From assembly GCA_934089275.1 (NCBI GenBank), contig CAKOJJ010000004.1, positions 1 to 64,000 of the forward strand: a DNA stretch of 64,000 nt, in the 5' to 3' direction. This document shows, piece after piece, positions 27,886-36,061 of the stretch; within the stretch, counting starts at the first letter, position 1; each line of letters opens with the position of its first letter. A program made the translations under genes and the position numbers. Origin of the DNA: an uncultured Bacilli bacterium. GTDB taxonomy: Bacteria > Bacillota_I > Bacilli_A > RF39 > UBA660. Under the pieces are notes generated by a model. The model saw nothing but the letters and a program-made list of their open reading frames with translations, did no database searches and had not been told where the DNA came from.

Positions 27886-28975
27886 AAATACCCTCCTTAA
27901 CGTTGCCATTCTCTACATAAAAAATACGACTTGCATTTTTTAATTCATTATTTACTTTATCAAGTTCCGTTGTAGTAATAAATGTTTGTATATCATCATC
28001 TATAAACAACATTATATTATTAATTTTTTCTTCATCCAACTCACTAAATAAATCATCTAATATCAATATAGGAGTAACGTTTTTTTCTTTTCTAAATATT
28101 TCAATTTCAGCCATTTTAAGAGAAATAATTGCATTTTTTTGCTCTCCTTCAGACCCATAATCTTTTAAATTACAATCATTTAAATAAAAAATATAATCAT
28201 CTTTATGAATTCCAAAATTAGTTTTTCCTAAAATAATATCTCGTTTTTCTTCATCTTTATATACTTTTAAAAGTTCTTCACGATTCTTTTCATGATAACA
28301 TGAGTCATATTTCAAAGTAAGACCACTTTTTCCAGAAATTTTTTCATAGTTATTAGAAATATAAACGTTTATGTCTTTCATAAAGTTATTACGATAATCA
28401 TAAAGTTTAAGTCCTAAATCAACTAACTGCTCAGTTAAGATATCCAAATAACTTATCGGAGCTGTTCCATTTAAATAAAGTGTTTTTAAATATAAATTTC
28501 TTTGTTTTAAAACTTTATTATAAAGAGTTAAAACTTTCAAATAATCATTGCTAAATTGGCTTAATTCAATATTAATAAGCTTTCTTCTAACACTAGGAGT
28601 ATCTTTTATTAACAATAGATCATGTGAAGTAAATAAAACTATATTTATTTTCGATAAATAATCGCTTAATTTATCTATCTTATTGTTGTTTATCTTAACA
28701 GTCTTATCATTTTCTTTAACAATTACTTTATAATCGTTTTTATATTTTTCTTCTACTGTTCCTTCTACTCTAGTTAAATCAGTATTATATCTTATTATTA
28801 CATTTTCTTTTGTTCCTCTAAAGGACTTTGTAAACGCAAGAACATAGATAGCTTCAACAATATTGGTTTTCCCCATACCATTTTTACCAATAATCAAATT
28901 TTTCTTAGGGTCAAAATCCAAACTTAATTTTTCATAGTTACGAAAATTCAGTAACTTTAAATTCAAAATTTTCAT
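27878..28975 (-). CDS. recF: recombination mediator RecF
   Basis: The 365-residue SMC-like ATPase has Walker A IIGKNGMGKTNIVEA (about 28-42), the signature YGSEGEQKNAIISLKMAE, and Walker B ILILDDLFSELD. It binds DNA gaps with RecO and RecR. It is translationally coupled to gyrB. The yaaA/S4-domain gene usual between dnaN and recF is replaced here by a ComK-like gene. Confidence 0.95.
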   Translation of the reverse strand: MKILNLKLLNFRNYEKLSLDFDPKKNLIIGKNGMGKTNIVEAIYVLAFTKSFRGTKENVIIRYNTDLTRVEGTVEEKYKNDYKVIVKENDKTVKINNNKIDKLSDYLSKINIVLFTSHDLLLIKDTPSVRRKLINIELSQFSNDYLKVLTLYNKVLKQRNLYLKTLYLNGTAPISYLDILTEQLVDLGLKLYDYRNNFMKDINVYISNNYEKISGKSGLTLKYDSCYHEKNREELLKVYKDEEKRDIILGKTNFGIHKDDYIFYLNDCNLKDYGSEGEQKNAIISLKMAEIEIFRKEKNVTPILILDDLFSELDEEKINNIMLFIDDDIQTFITTTELDKVNNELKNASRIFYVENGNVKEGIYE

Positions 28976-29079
28976 TTTTACCCCCTAATTTCAATTTTAA
29001 AAGATTTTTAGTATTTTGTGTACTCCTATACACATATTAATTATACCATAATTTAAGGTACAAAAAAAGAAAAAATATC

Positions 29080-29532
29080 CTAATTTAGGTGTTTTTTCTT
29101 ATATTCGGCTACTAATCTAAGCGTGTTATTATATTGATTATTTAAAATATAAAAAGATATATCAGCCTCAAAAAATATTCCATTAGAAAATTCAATTATT
29201 CCCCTATTACTTTCACTATCTTTTAAGATATTTTTAATATTAATAAAATTAATCCAAGTACAAGATCTAAGCCTTGGAGATCTTGTTGGAAATAATATAA
29301 TATCGTTAATTTCACTGATAACCAATGGTTGTTTATATTTGTGTCCAACGTGGTAATTAGTGCTTTCTAGTCTACCATCTAATGAACTACCATACATAAG
29401 TGAATTCTTATTTATAATAGTTCTTGGACTGATTTCAACATCAAAAGTACTATTTTTTTCAATAATTGTTGCTTTACCCTTTCCATTTGGACATATTGCC
29501 AAAGTATCATCTGTAATCATATAATCTTTCAT
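29080..29532 (-). CDS. ComK-family competence transcription factor
   Basis: The 150-residue protein aligns in outline with ComK of Bacillus. Visible blocks are an N-terminal ICPNGKGKATIIEKN, YGSSLDGRLEST (FGSS..GR in ComK), ILFPTRSPRLRSCTWINF (LFPT..S.R.qCgWI), and IEFSNGIFFE. ComK activates the late DNA-uptake genes. The C-terminal tail that is the target of MecA/ClpC in Bacillus is shortened. GGAGGG precedes the ATG. It stands alone between dnaN and recF with gaps on both sides. Confidence 0.75.
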   Translation of the reverse strand: MKDYMITDDTLAICPNGKGKATIIEKNSTFDVEISPRTIINKNSLMYGSSLDGRLESTNYHVGHKYKQPLVISEINDIILFPTRSPRLRSCTWINFINIKNILKDSESNRGIIEFSNGIFFEADISFYILNNQYNNTLRLVAEYKKKHLN

Positions 29533-29635
29533 AAAACCCTCCTGACGAGGTTGTATACTAGCATACGTTTTTCAAAAAAAATGTCGAAAAAAAAGAAAAT
29601 TACAAAAAATTGCAATTTTCTTTAATTTTATCGGC

Positions 29636-30757
29636 TTAATAAGTCTTTATAGGTAATATTAATTGAATTAATGACTCATCAGTAGCAGATTTTAATATGA
29701 TAGGTTTCGAATCCCCATTCATAAATATTGTTATATCATCACTTGAGAAAGTTTTTAATGCATCCATCATATACTTAGCACTGAAAGATATTGAAATATC
29801 CTCCGAAGTATTCTTATCTATTTCAATATAATCCTCGACTTTTCCAATTTCAGAAGCAAATGATGATATTTCTAACATATTTTCTTTAGTTTCCATCTTT
29901 ATAATATTTTTTTCTTTGCTTTGAGCAAGTAAAGCAGCACGATCAATAGATGAGAATAAATCATTAAGTTTAGTAGTAATTATAAATATGAAATCATTTG
30001 GAATAAATGATGAAGTATTTGGATAAGTTCCATTTAATAAGTTAGATTGGAAGTCAACATGCTCATATCTAAACAATATTTTGTTATTAAATACATGGAT
30101 TTCAACATTTTCTTCATTATCTTCTAATATTTTATCTAAATTATCAACATTTTTTCCAGGAATAACGATATCCACTGGTTCACTTATAGTTTGATCTAAA
30201 ATAATTGTCTTTTTAGCTAAACGATATGAATCAGTTGCAATTGCTTCTAAGACATTGCCATTAACTTTAATATTAATACCTGTAAGTAATGGACGTGATT
30301 CTTGAGTTGATATAGCAAATATTACTTGTTTAATTAATGTTTTTAATTCTGTTGCTTTTAAATTAATATATTCATCCTTTGTTTCTATATCTATTTGTGG
30401 ATAATCTAAACTATTTAAACAATTTAAGTTATATTTACTATGTTCAGTGTAAATCATTATCTTTAAATCGTCAATAACTTCAAAGTTTACAACATCACTT
30501 GGCATTTTTCTAATGATATCTATTAAAAATTTACTTTGAATAATGATTGTTCCTGTAGAATCAATGCTTTCTATTTTATCACTTGGGATAAATGATTTAA
30601 TAGTTAAATCTGTATCACTTGCCATTAATGTAAGTCCTTCATTAGTAAGTTCAAACTTTATTCCATTAAGTATTGGTATAATGTTTCTACTTGATATTGC
30701 TTTGCTTACATTCACTAATTGGTCTAAAATAATATTTTTCTTAATTTTAAATTTCAT
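29636..30757 (-). CDS. dnaN: DNA polymerase III beta clamp
   Basis: The 373-residue sliding clamp has three repeated domains. Recognisable blocks are the N-terminal FKIKKNIILDQLVNVSKAIS, ATDSYRLAKK (about 195-204) and the C-terminal LIQLILPIKTY. It follows dnaA at 141 bp, and the gap holds DnaA-box-like sites. Confidence 0.96.
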   Translation of the reverse strand: MKFKIKKNIILDQLVNVSKAISSRNIIPILNGIKFELTNEGLTLMASDTDLTIKSFIPSDKIESIDSTGTIIIQSKFLIDIIRKMPSDVVNFEVIDDLKIMIYTEHSKYNLNCLNSLDYPQIDIETKDEYINLKATELKTLIKQVIFAISTQESRPLLTGINIKVNGNVLEAIATDSYRLAKKTIILDQTISEPVDIVIPGKNVDNLDKILEDNEENVEIHVFNNKILFRYEHVDFQSNLLNGTYPNTSSFIPNDFIFIITTKLNDLFSSIDRAALLAQSKEKNIIKMETKENMLEISSFASEIGKVEDYIEIDKNTSEDISISFSAKYMMDALKTFSSDDITIFMNGDSKPIILKSATDESLIQLILPIKTY

Positions 30758-30800
30758 ATAATATTCCTTCTTTCTTTTTTTATATTATTTTTATTATTAG

Positions 30801-30898
30801 TGTTGAAAATGTTGAAAACCATGTTTACACCTTTATTTCCATACATTTTACACATTATTTTTCACTTTTAAGTGTTAATAACTTACAACTTATTAACA
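30801..30898. other. oriC, dnaA-dnaN part: DnaA-box-like sites
   Basis: Two tandem TGTTGAAAA nonamers (30801-30809, 30810-30818) are followed by TGTTAATAA (30873-30881) and TTATTAACA (30890-30898, touching the dnaA stop). The last two are the same box in opposite orientation. All deviate from the TTATCCACA consensus by one to three positions, so DnaA binding is inferred from clustering and location. Confidence 0.6.
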
Positions 30899-32248
30899 TT
30901 AATTCATGATTTTATCTTTAATTTTATTAATTTCTTCTCTTAGTTCTTCATCTTTTTTAAATGATTCCCCTATCTTATCACATGCATGGATAACTGTTGC
31001 GTGATCTCGGTTGAATTCAAGTCCTATTTTATCCAGTGTTTCCTCAGTTGTCATTTTACATAAGTAAATAGCAACTTGCCTTGCATGATTGATAATCGCT
31101 GTTCGTTTCTTGCTTTTTAATGATTCTACTGTCAAGTCATAATACTCAGCAACAGCTTTTTGAATCTTTTGTATATTGTTCGTGATATACACGGAAGAAC
31201 CTATATAATCTTTTAAAGCATCCTTTGCAAACTCTAAGTTGATTTCTTTTGGTGAGTACATTGCTGTTACAGCATATAAACGATTAATCGCACCTTCCAA
31301 GTGTCTTACGTCATTTTCACAGTTATTTGCAATATACTCTAAAACTTCCGGAGCTATAAGTTTACTAACTTCATGCCCAGCAATTTTATTTTTAACTATC
31401 TTTAATCTAAGTTCATAATCTGGAGGCATTATATTAACTGTAAGTCCCCAAGTAAACCTTGTTCTTAAACGCTCTTCTAGTACTTTTAAGTCATCTGGAC
31501 TTCTATCTGAAGATATAATTATCTGTTTATTTAAGCTATATAATTCATTAAAAGTATTAAAAAATTCATCTTGAGTTTTATTTGCACCACCTAAGAATTG
31601 AATATCATCTATTATTAAAACATCAACACTTCGATATTTTTCCTTAAAATGAGCAATCAGATCTAAATTATTATCATCTTTTCGATTTATCTGTGTAAAA
31701 TCGGTAATAAAGCGTTCACTAGTAACGTAAAGCACGGTTTTATTAAGATTTTCCTTAACGAAATTACCAATTGCATGCATTAAATGTGTTTTACCTAACC
31801 CACTCTTTCCATATATAAAAAGTGGATTATAAAGTTTTCCAGGCTGCTCAGCAACAGATAAACCAACTGTCTGAGCAAGTCTATTTGAATTTCCTACCAC
31901 AAAGTTATCAAAAGTATAGTTAGGATTTAAATTGCTGTTATTATCTTTAAACTTCGGAATATCTATAACCGGTTCTTCAATAATAACCTCTTCTTCTTTA
32001 ATATCATCCTTACAAATTACTTCAAAATCAAATTCATCATCACTTATTTCTTTTAAGACATCTTTAATAATATTTTCATAGTAATTATTAATATAGTCCT
32101 TTTTATACTTATTTGCTGCACATATCACCAAATTATGGTTATCCAAACTTATAATCTCAGCATCTTTAAACCAAGTGTTAAATGAAATATTATTTAACTT
32201 ACTGCTAAGGACATTCAAAAAATTGTTCCAAAAATTCTCCTTCTCCAT
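30899..32248 (-). CDS. dnaA: chromosomal replication initiator DnaA
   Basis: The 449-residue AAA+ initiator has Walker A YGKSGLGKTHLMHA (about 148-161), Walker B LIIDDIQFL, and the initiator-specific domain. The C-terminal DNA-binding helix-turn-helix carries the signature EFNRDHATVIHACDKI. All three standard domains are present with a short linker. GGGTGG precedes the ATG. Transcription divides here: dnaA runs left and rpmH runs right. Confidence 0.97.
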   Translation of the reverse strand: MEKENFWNNFLNVLSSKLNNISFNTWFKDAEIISLDNHNLVICAANKYKKDYINNYYENIIKDVLKEISDDEFDFEVICKDDIKEEEVIIEEPVIDIPKFKDNNSNLNPNYTFDNFVVGNSNRLAQTVGLSVAEQPGKLYNPLFIYGKSGLGKTHLMHAIGNFVKENLNKTVLYVTSERFITDFTQINRKDDNNLDLIAHFKEKYRSVDVLIIDDIQFLGGANKTQDEFFNTFNELYSLNKQIIISSDRSPDDLKVLEERLRTRFTWGLTVNIMPPDYELRLKIVKNKIAGHEVSKLIAPEVLEYIANNCENDVRHLEGAINRLYAVTAMYSPKEINLEFAKDALKDYIGSSVYITNNIQKIQKAVAEYYDLTVESLKSKKRTAIINHARQVAIYLCKMTTEETLDKIGLEFNRDHATVIHACDKIGESFKKDEELREEINKIKDKIMN

Positions 32249-32305
32249 TTAACCACCCTAATTCAAATTCGATTCTGTTTAACTAAATAAATTGTAAATC
32301 ACTTT

Positions 32306-32489
32306 TGTTGAAAAATAAAGTACAATCTTAAAAAAATATGTTATCAACACGTTATCAACAAACTTATTAACAATTTATGTACTATAATAACGTAAAAAAA
32401 ATGACTTTTCAACACTTTCAACAAATTATTTAAAAAAGTTTTCAAACGGTGGAAAAAGTTTTAAACAATTAACGTTGAAAAGTTGAAAA
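32306..32489. other. oriC, dnaA-rpmH part: DnaA-box-like array
   Basis: The 337-bp gap between the divergent dnaA and rpmH genes holds TTATCAACA at 32341-32349 and 32352-32360, and TTATTAACA at 32364-32372, in direct repeat 11-12 bp apart. TGTTGAAAA-type boxes occur in both orientations at 32306, 32406, 32415, 32473 and 32481. TTATCAACA differs from the DnaA consensus at one position. The surroundings are extremely AT-rich. Gene orientation switches here, so it should be the replication origin. Confidence 0.8.
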
Positions 32490-32522
32490 CTGCTAAATTT
32501 ACCGAAAATAACGCAAAAATAA

Positions 32523-32551
32523 TTGACTTATACAACCTATTATTATATAAT
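32523..32551 (+). promoter_or_regulatory. promoter of rpmH-rnpA
   Basis: TTGACT and TATAAT are 17 bp apart, with an expected start near 32558, just before the GGAGGTGG ribosome binding site of rpmH. Confidence 0.85.
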
Positions 32552-32585
32552 AACCTTGCTTTTGAGATGTGGAGGTGGAACAAGA

Positions 32586-32708
32586 ATGAAAAGAACATTT
32601 CAACCAAATAATCGTAAAAAATCAAAAAAACATGGATTCTTTGCACGTAAAAATTCTAAGATACTAAAAACTAGAAGAGCAAAAGGAAGAAAAATTTTAA
32701 GTAGATAA
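32586..32708 (+). CDS. rpmH: ribosomal protein L34
   Basis: The 40-residue basic protein begins MKRTFQPNNRK and ends RRAKGRKILSR, the L34 signature. It is four residues shorter than the usual 44. The ATG at 32586 follows GGAGGTGG; an upstream open frame overlaps the promoter and is not used. It is the first gene of the rightward arm. Confidence 0.97.
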   Translation: MKRTFQPNNRKKSKKHGFFARKNSKILKTRRAKGRKILSR

Positions 32709-32711
32709 TAT

Positions 32712-32731
32712 AAGCCACTTTTGTGGCTTTT
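32712..32731 (+). terminator. terminator or attenuator between rpmH and rnpA
   Basis: The AAGCCAC / GTGGCTT stem with TTTT loop is followed by a short T-run. It probably lowers expression of rnpA relative to the abundant L34. Confidence 0.75.
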
Positions 32732-32760
32732 TATTCTATATGAAAAAAAGGAGGGTAATT

Positions 32761-33078
32761 ATGAAAAAATATGAAACAATTAAAGAACATAAGGAATTTG
32801 ATTATATAATCCATAAATGCCCTTACAAAAAAAGTAATAGTTTTATTATATATAATAAGGAAAGCGATTTTAATTATCCACGTTTTGGTATAGCTGTATC
32901 AAAAAAACTTGGAAATGCGGTTACACGTAATCGAGCTAAAAGGGTAGTTAGGGAATTAATCCATAATAACAAAAAGTTATTTAAAAATAATAAAGATTAT
33001 ATTATAATAATTAAAAAAGGTCTTCTTGATTTATCTTATAAAGAATTAACTGATGAATTGATTAAGACATTAAGATAG
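32761..33078 (+). CDS. rnpA: ribonuclease P protein component
   Basis: The 105-residue RNase P protein has the FGIAVSKKLGNAVTRNRAKRVVREL signature at about residues 42-66, containing the RNR motif. GGAGGG lies before the ATG at 32761, so the seven-codon upstream extension is not used. It is followed by yidC after 8 bp, in the conserved rpmH-rnpA-yidC-jag order. Confidence 0.95.
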   Translation: MKKYETIKEHKEFDYIIHKCPYKKSNSFIIYNKESDFNYPRFGIAVSKKLGNAVTRNRAKRVVRELIHNNKKLFKNNKDYIIIIKKGLLDLSYKELTDELIKTLR

Positions 33079-33086
33079 GTGGGAAT

Positions 33087-34016
33087 ATGAAAAAGAAGAT
33101 ATTTATTATAGTTGCAATCGTGTTAGTAACATTAACTGGTTGTAATAAAACTTTAGTAGATGGAGACAAGAAAAGAGTAATTGATGAAAAAACAGGTCAA
33201 AGTTTATCCGCAAATATTCTATGTTTACCAGAAGATGAAGAAATTTTAGCAAATTATCAAAAATACGAAGAGTACATGGATGTTAAATTAAGTGATTTAC
33301 CTAAATGTTCAGCTATGAAGGTTTACGACAAAAAATCTTACAACGGACTTTGGGTACAATTATTTGTCCGTCCACTTGCTTGGGTAATAATTAATCTTGG
33401 TAAGCTTTTAGGAAATTATGGTGTATCTGTTATGGTAATTGGTATCATCATTAGATTAATAATGATGCCATTCAGTGCTAAAACAATCAAACAACAAGAA
33501 AGCTTAAAGAAAGCTCAACCAGAATTAGAAAGAATTGAAAAAAAATATAAAGATCGTACAGATCAAGAAGCTATGATGCAAAAGAGTCAAGAAACTTTGG
33601 CAATTTATAAAAAATATAATGTAAATCCAATGAGCAGTTGCTTGGTATCGTTTATTCAATTACCTTTATTCTTTGCATTCCTAGAAGCAATAAATCGAGT
33701 ACCTGCAATATTTGAAAACAACTTCTGGAAATTCCAATTAGGAACAACACCACTTGTTGGTATCAAAGAAGGAAATTATTATTACATAATTTTAATAGTT
33801 TTAATTGTATTGTTTACAGCCTTATCATTTAAAATGACGATGGCTCAAACAAGTGCTACAACAGAAGGTGGAATTCAATCAAAATATATGATGATATTCA
33901 TGACAGTATTCATTGGAATAGCATCAATTCAACTACCATCTGCTATTGCACTATATTGGGTAGTAACAAATGCATTTAATGTATTCCAAACAATATTGTT
34001 TAAGAAAGTAGGTTAA
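33087..34016 (+). CDS. yidC: membrane protein insertase YidC (lipoprotein)
   Basis: The 309-residue insertase has a lipoprotein signal peptide with lipobox LTGC at residues 17-20. A substrate-cavity arginine lies in MVIGIIIRLIMMPFSAK, followed by a cytoplasmic helical hairpin (KKAQPELERIEKKY) and three further transmembrane segments. It inserts membrane proteins with or without SecYEG. Bacilli often carry a second copy under regulation (YidC2); only this copy is in the window. Confidence 0.93.
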   Translation: MKKKIFIIVAIVLVTLTGCNKTLVDGDKKRVIDEKTGQSLSANILCLPEDEEILANYQKYEEYMDVKLSDLPKCSAMKVYDKKSYNGLWVQLFVRPLAWVIINLGKLLGNYGVSVMVIGIIIRLIMMPFSAKTIKQQESLKKAQPELERIEKKYKDRTDQEAMMQKSQETLAIYKKYNVNPMSSCLVSFIQLPLFFAFLEAINRVPAIFENNFWKFQLGTTPLVGIKEGNYYYIILIVLIVLFTALSFKMTMAQTSATTEGGIQSKYMMIFMTVFIGIASIQLPSAIALYWVVTNAFNVFQTILFKKVG

Positions 34017-34020
34017 AATT

Positions 34021-34635
34021 ATGAAGTATGAAGTATTTGAAGGAAAAACAGAAGAAGAAGCAAAAGAAAAAGCATTAACTGGATTAAATATAAGTGAAAA
34101 TGAATGTTTAATAAGAGTAGAAAAAATTCATACAGGACTTCTAAAAAAAGAATCATTTAGATTATACGTTTATAAACTAACTGATATAGTTGATTATTTA
34201 AAGGAATACCTTGAATCAATTATAAGTGGTATGGGAATAAAAGTTTCTTTTGAATCGAAGATTAGAGATGAACAAATAACTATAAAAATGTATTCTGATA
34301 ATAATAAAATACTTATCGGTCATAACGGTCAAACATTAACAGCTTTAACAACTATTTGTAAACAAGTAGTTATGAATGAAATAAAATGTTATCCATATTT
34401 GATATTAGATGTAGAAAATTATAAAGAAAAACAAGTTAAATATTTAGAAAGACTTGCTAAAAATATCGCACGTGAAGTTAAATCAACTCATGAACCAGTT
34501 GAACTTGAAAATATGAATTCTTATGAAAGAAGAGTAATTCATAATATTTTAACTGATGATAAATATGTTTATACTGAAAGTACTGGAGAAGAACCAAATA
34601 GACACGTAGTAATTAAACCTAAAGAGAATAAATAA
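34021..34635 (+). CDS. khpB: Jag/KhpB RNA-binding protein
   Basis: The 204-residue protein has an N-terminal Jag domain (residues 1-50, YEVFEGKTEEEAKEKAL), a KH domain with LIGHNGQTL (about 99-107), and an R3H domain with SYERRVIHNIL near the end. KhpB pairs with KhpA as an RNA chaperone affecting division and peptidoglycan synthesis. Its stop codon lies in a terminator stem. Confidence 0.93.
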   Translation: MKYEVFEGKTEEEAKEKALTGLNISENECLIRVEKIHTGLLKKESFRLYVYKLTDIVDYLKEYLESIISGMGIKVSFESKIRDEQITIKMYSDNNKILIGHNGQTLTALTTICKQVVMNEIKCYPYLILDVENYKEKQVKYLERLAKNIAREVKSTHEPVELENMNSYERRVIHNILTDDKYVYTESTGEEPNRHVVIKPKENK

Positions 34636-34650
34636 TTCTCTTTTTTTTTT
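34621..34650 (+). terminator. terminator of the rpmH-jag operon
   Basis: The AGAGAAT / ATTCTCT stem is followed by ten T; the jag stop codon is in the loop. Confidence 0.88.
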
Positions 34651-34696
34651 CAATTGTAAGTGTTAAAATATGAGTGTGTTTGAAGGAGGCCAAGTT

Positions 34697-36052
34697 ATGA
34701 ACGAAAATATATGTGCAATATCGACTGCTTTAGGTGTTGGAGCAATTTCAATAGTTAGATGTTCTGGACCAGATGTAATAAATATTGTAAATAAAATATT
34801 TAAGGGAACAAATTTAGAAAATGTTCCTAGTCATACTATTCATTATGGACATATCGTTGACGGGTATGATGTAATTGATGAAGTACTTGTAAGTGTAATG
34901 CGCGCTCCTAAAACTTTTACTAAGGAAGATGTAGTAGAAATAAACTGTCATGGTGGAATTTCTACAACAAACAAAGTATTAGAATTATTACTTGTGAGTG
35001 GTTGCCGTATGGCTACTCCTGGTGAATTTACTAAAAAAGCTTTTTTAAATGGTAGAATTGATTTAACTGAAGCTGAAGGAATTCAAGAACTTATTTCTTC
35101 AGAAGGAGAAGAAGCTAGAAAATATGCCATGAATAAAGTTGAAGGAAATCTAAAAAATATTATAAAATCCATAAGAGAAGAACTTGTTAATTTAAGCGCT
35201 GTTCTTGAAGTTAACTATGATTATCCAGAAGAAACTGATAATCCAGAAATGACTTATGATTTATTAAGTACTAAATTAAAAGCTATTGATGCGTCTTTAA
35301 AATCTCTAGTGAGTTCAACAGAAAACGTTCAATTTGTCTCAAATGGAATTGATTTAGCAATCATTGGAAAACCAAATGTAGGAAAAAGTAGTATTTTAAA
35401 TCATTTAACTAACGAAAATAAAGCAATAGTTACCAATATTGCCGGAACAACAAGGGATGTTGTGTATGGATCCATATTTTTAAATGGGGTTAAATTCAAT
35501 TTAATTGACACAGCTGGAATAAGAGAAAGTGATGATTTAGTAGAACAAATAGGTGTAACACGTAGTAAAGAAGCGATTATGTCTTCAGATTTAGTTGTTT
35601 TTGTTTTAAACAACAATGAACCAATAACTCAAGAAGAATTAGATGTTATTAACACTGAAACTTCTGCTAAAAAAATAATTTTTATCAACAAGTGTGACCT
35701 TGAAGAGAAAATCAATTTGGATAAATTAAAGGATTATACGATTTGTTATGGAAATACAGTAGAAGCAAATGGTTTGGATTCATTAAAACAAACTATAATA
35801 GAATTGTTTAATCTTGATGAATTAAAAAGTAAAAACTATAATTATTTATCAAATGCAAGACATATTGCTTTAGTAAAAGAAGCCGTTTCCGCTGTAGAAA
35901 ACGGAATAGAATCTGCAGAAAATGGTCTTCCATTTGAAATGATTTCAGTTGATATAAATGAAGCATATGATCTTTTAGGAGAAATAATTGGAGCAGTTTA
36001 TAAAGATGAATTGTTAGACACTTTATTTTCTAAATTTTGTCTAGGAAAGTAG
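34697..36052 (+). CDS. mnmE: tRNA modification GTPase MnmE
   Basis: MnmE and MnmG together add carboxymethylaminomethyl to U34 of certain tRNAs. The 451-residue protein has an N-terminal tetrahydrofolate-binding domain and a G domain with GKPNVGKSSILN (P-loop), DTAGIRES and NKCD. The C-terminal CLGK contains the essential cysteine. AAGGAGG precedes the ATG at 34697; nine codons of upstream frame are not used. Confidence 0.96.
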   Translation: MNENICAISTALGVGAISIVRCSGPDVINIVNKIFKGTNLENVPSHTIHYGHIVDGYDVIDEVLVSVMRAPKTFTKEDVVEINCHGGISTTNKVLELLLVSGCRMATPGEFTKKAFLNGRIDLTEAEGIQELISSEGEEARKYAMNKVEGNLKNIIKSIREELVNLSAVLEVNYDYPEETDNPEMTYDLLSTKLKAIDASLKSLVSSTENVQFVSNGIDLAIIGKPNVGKSSILNHLTNENKAIVTNIAGTTRDVVYGSIFLNGVKFNLIDTAGIRESDDLVEQIGVTRSKEAIMSSDLVVFVLNNNEPITQEELDVINTETSAKKIIFINKCDLEEKINLDKLKDYTICYGNTVEANGLDSLKQTIIELFNLDELKSKNYNYLSNARHIALVKEAVSAVENGIESAENGLPFEMISVDINEAYDLLGEIIGAVYKDELLDTLFSKFCLGK

Positions 36053-36061
36053 GAATGACTT

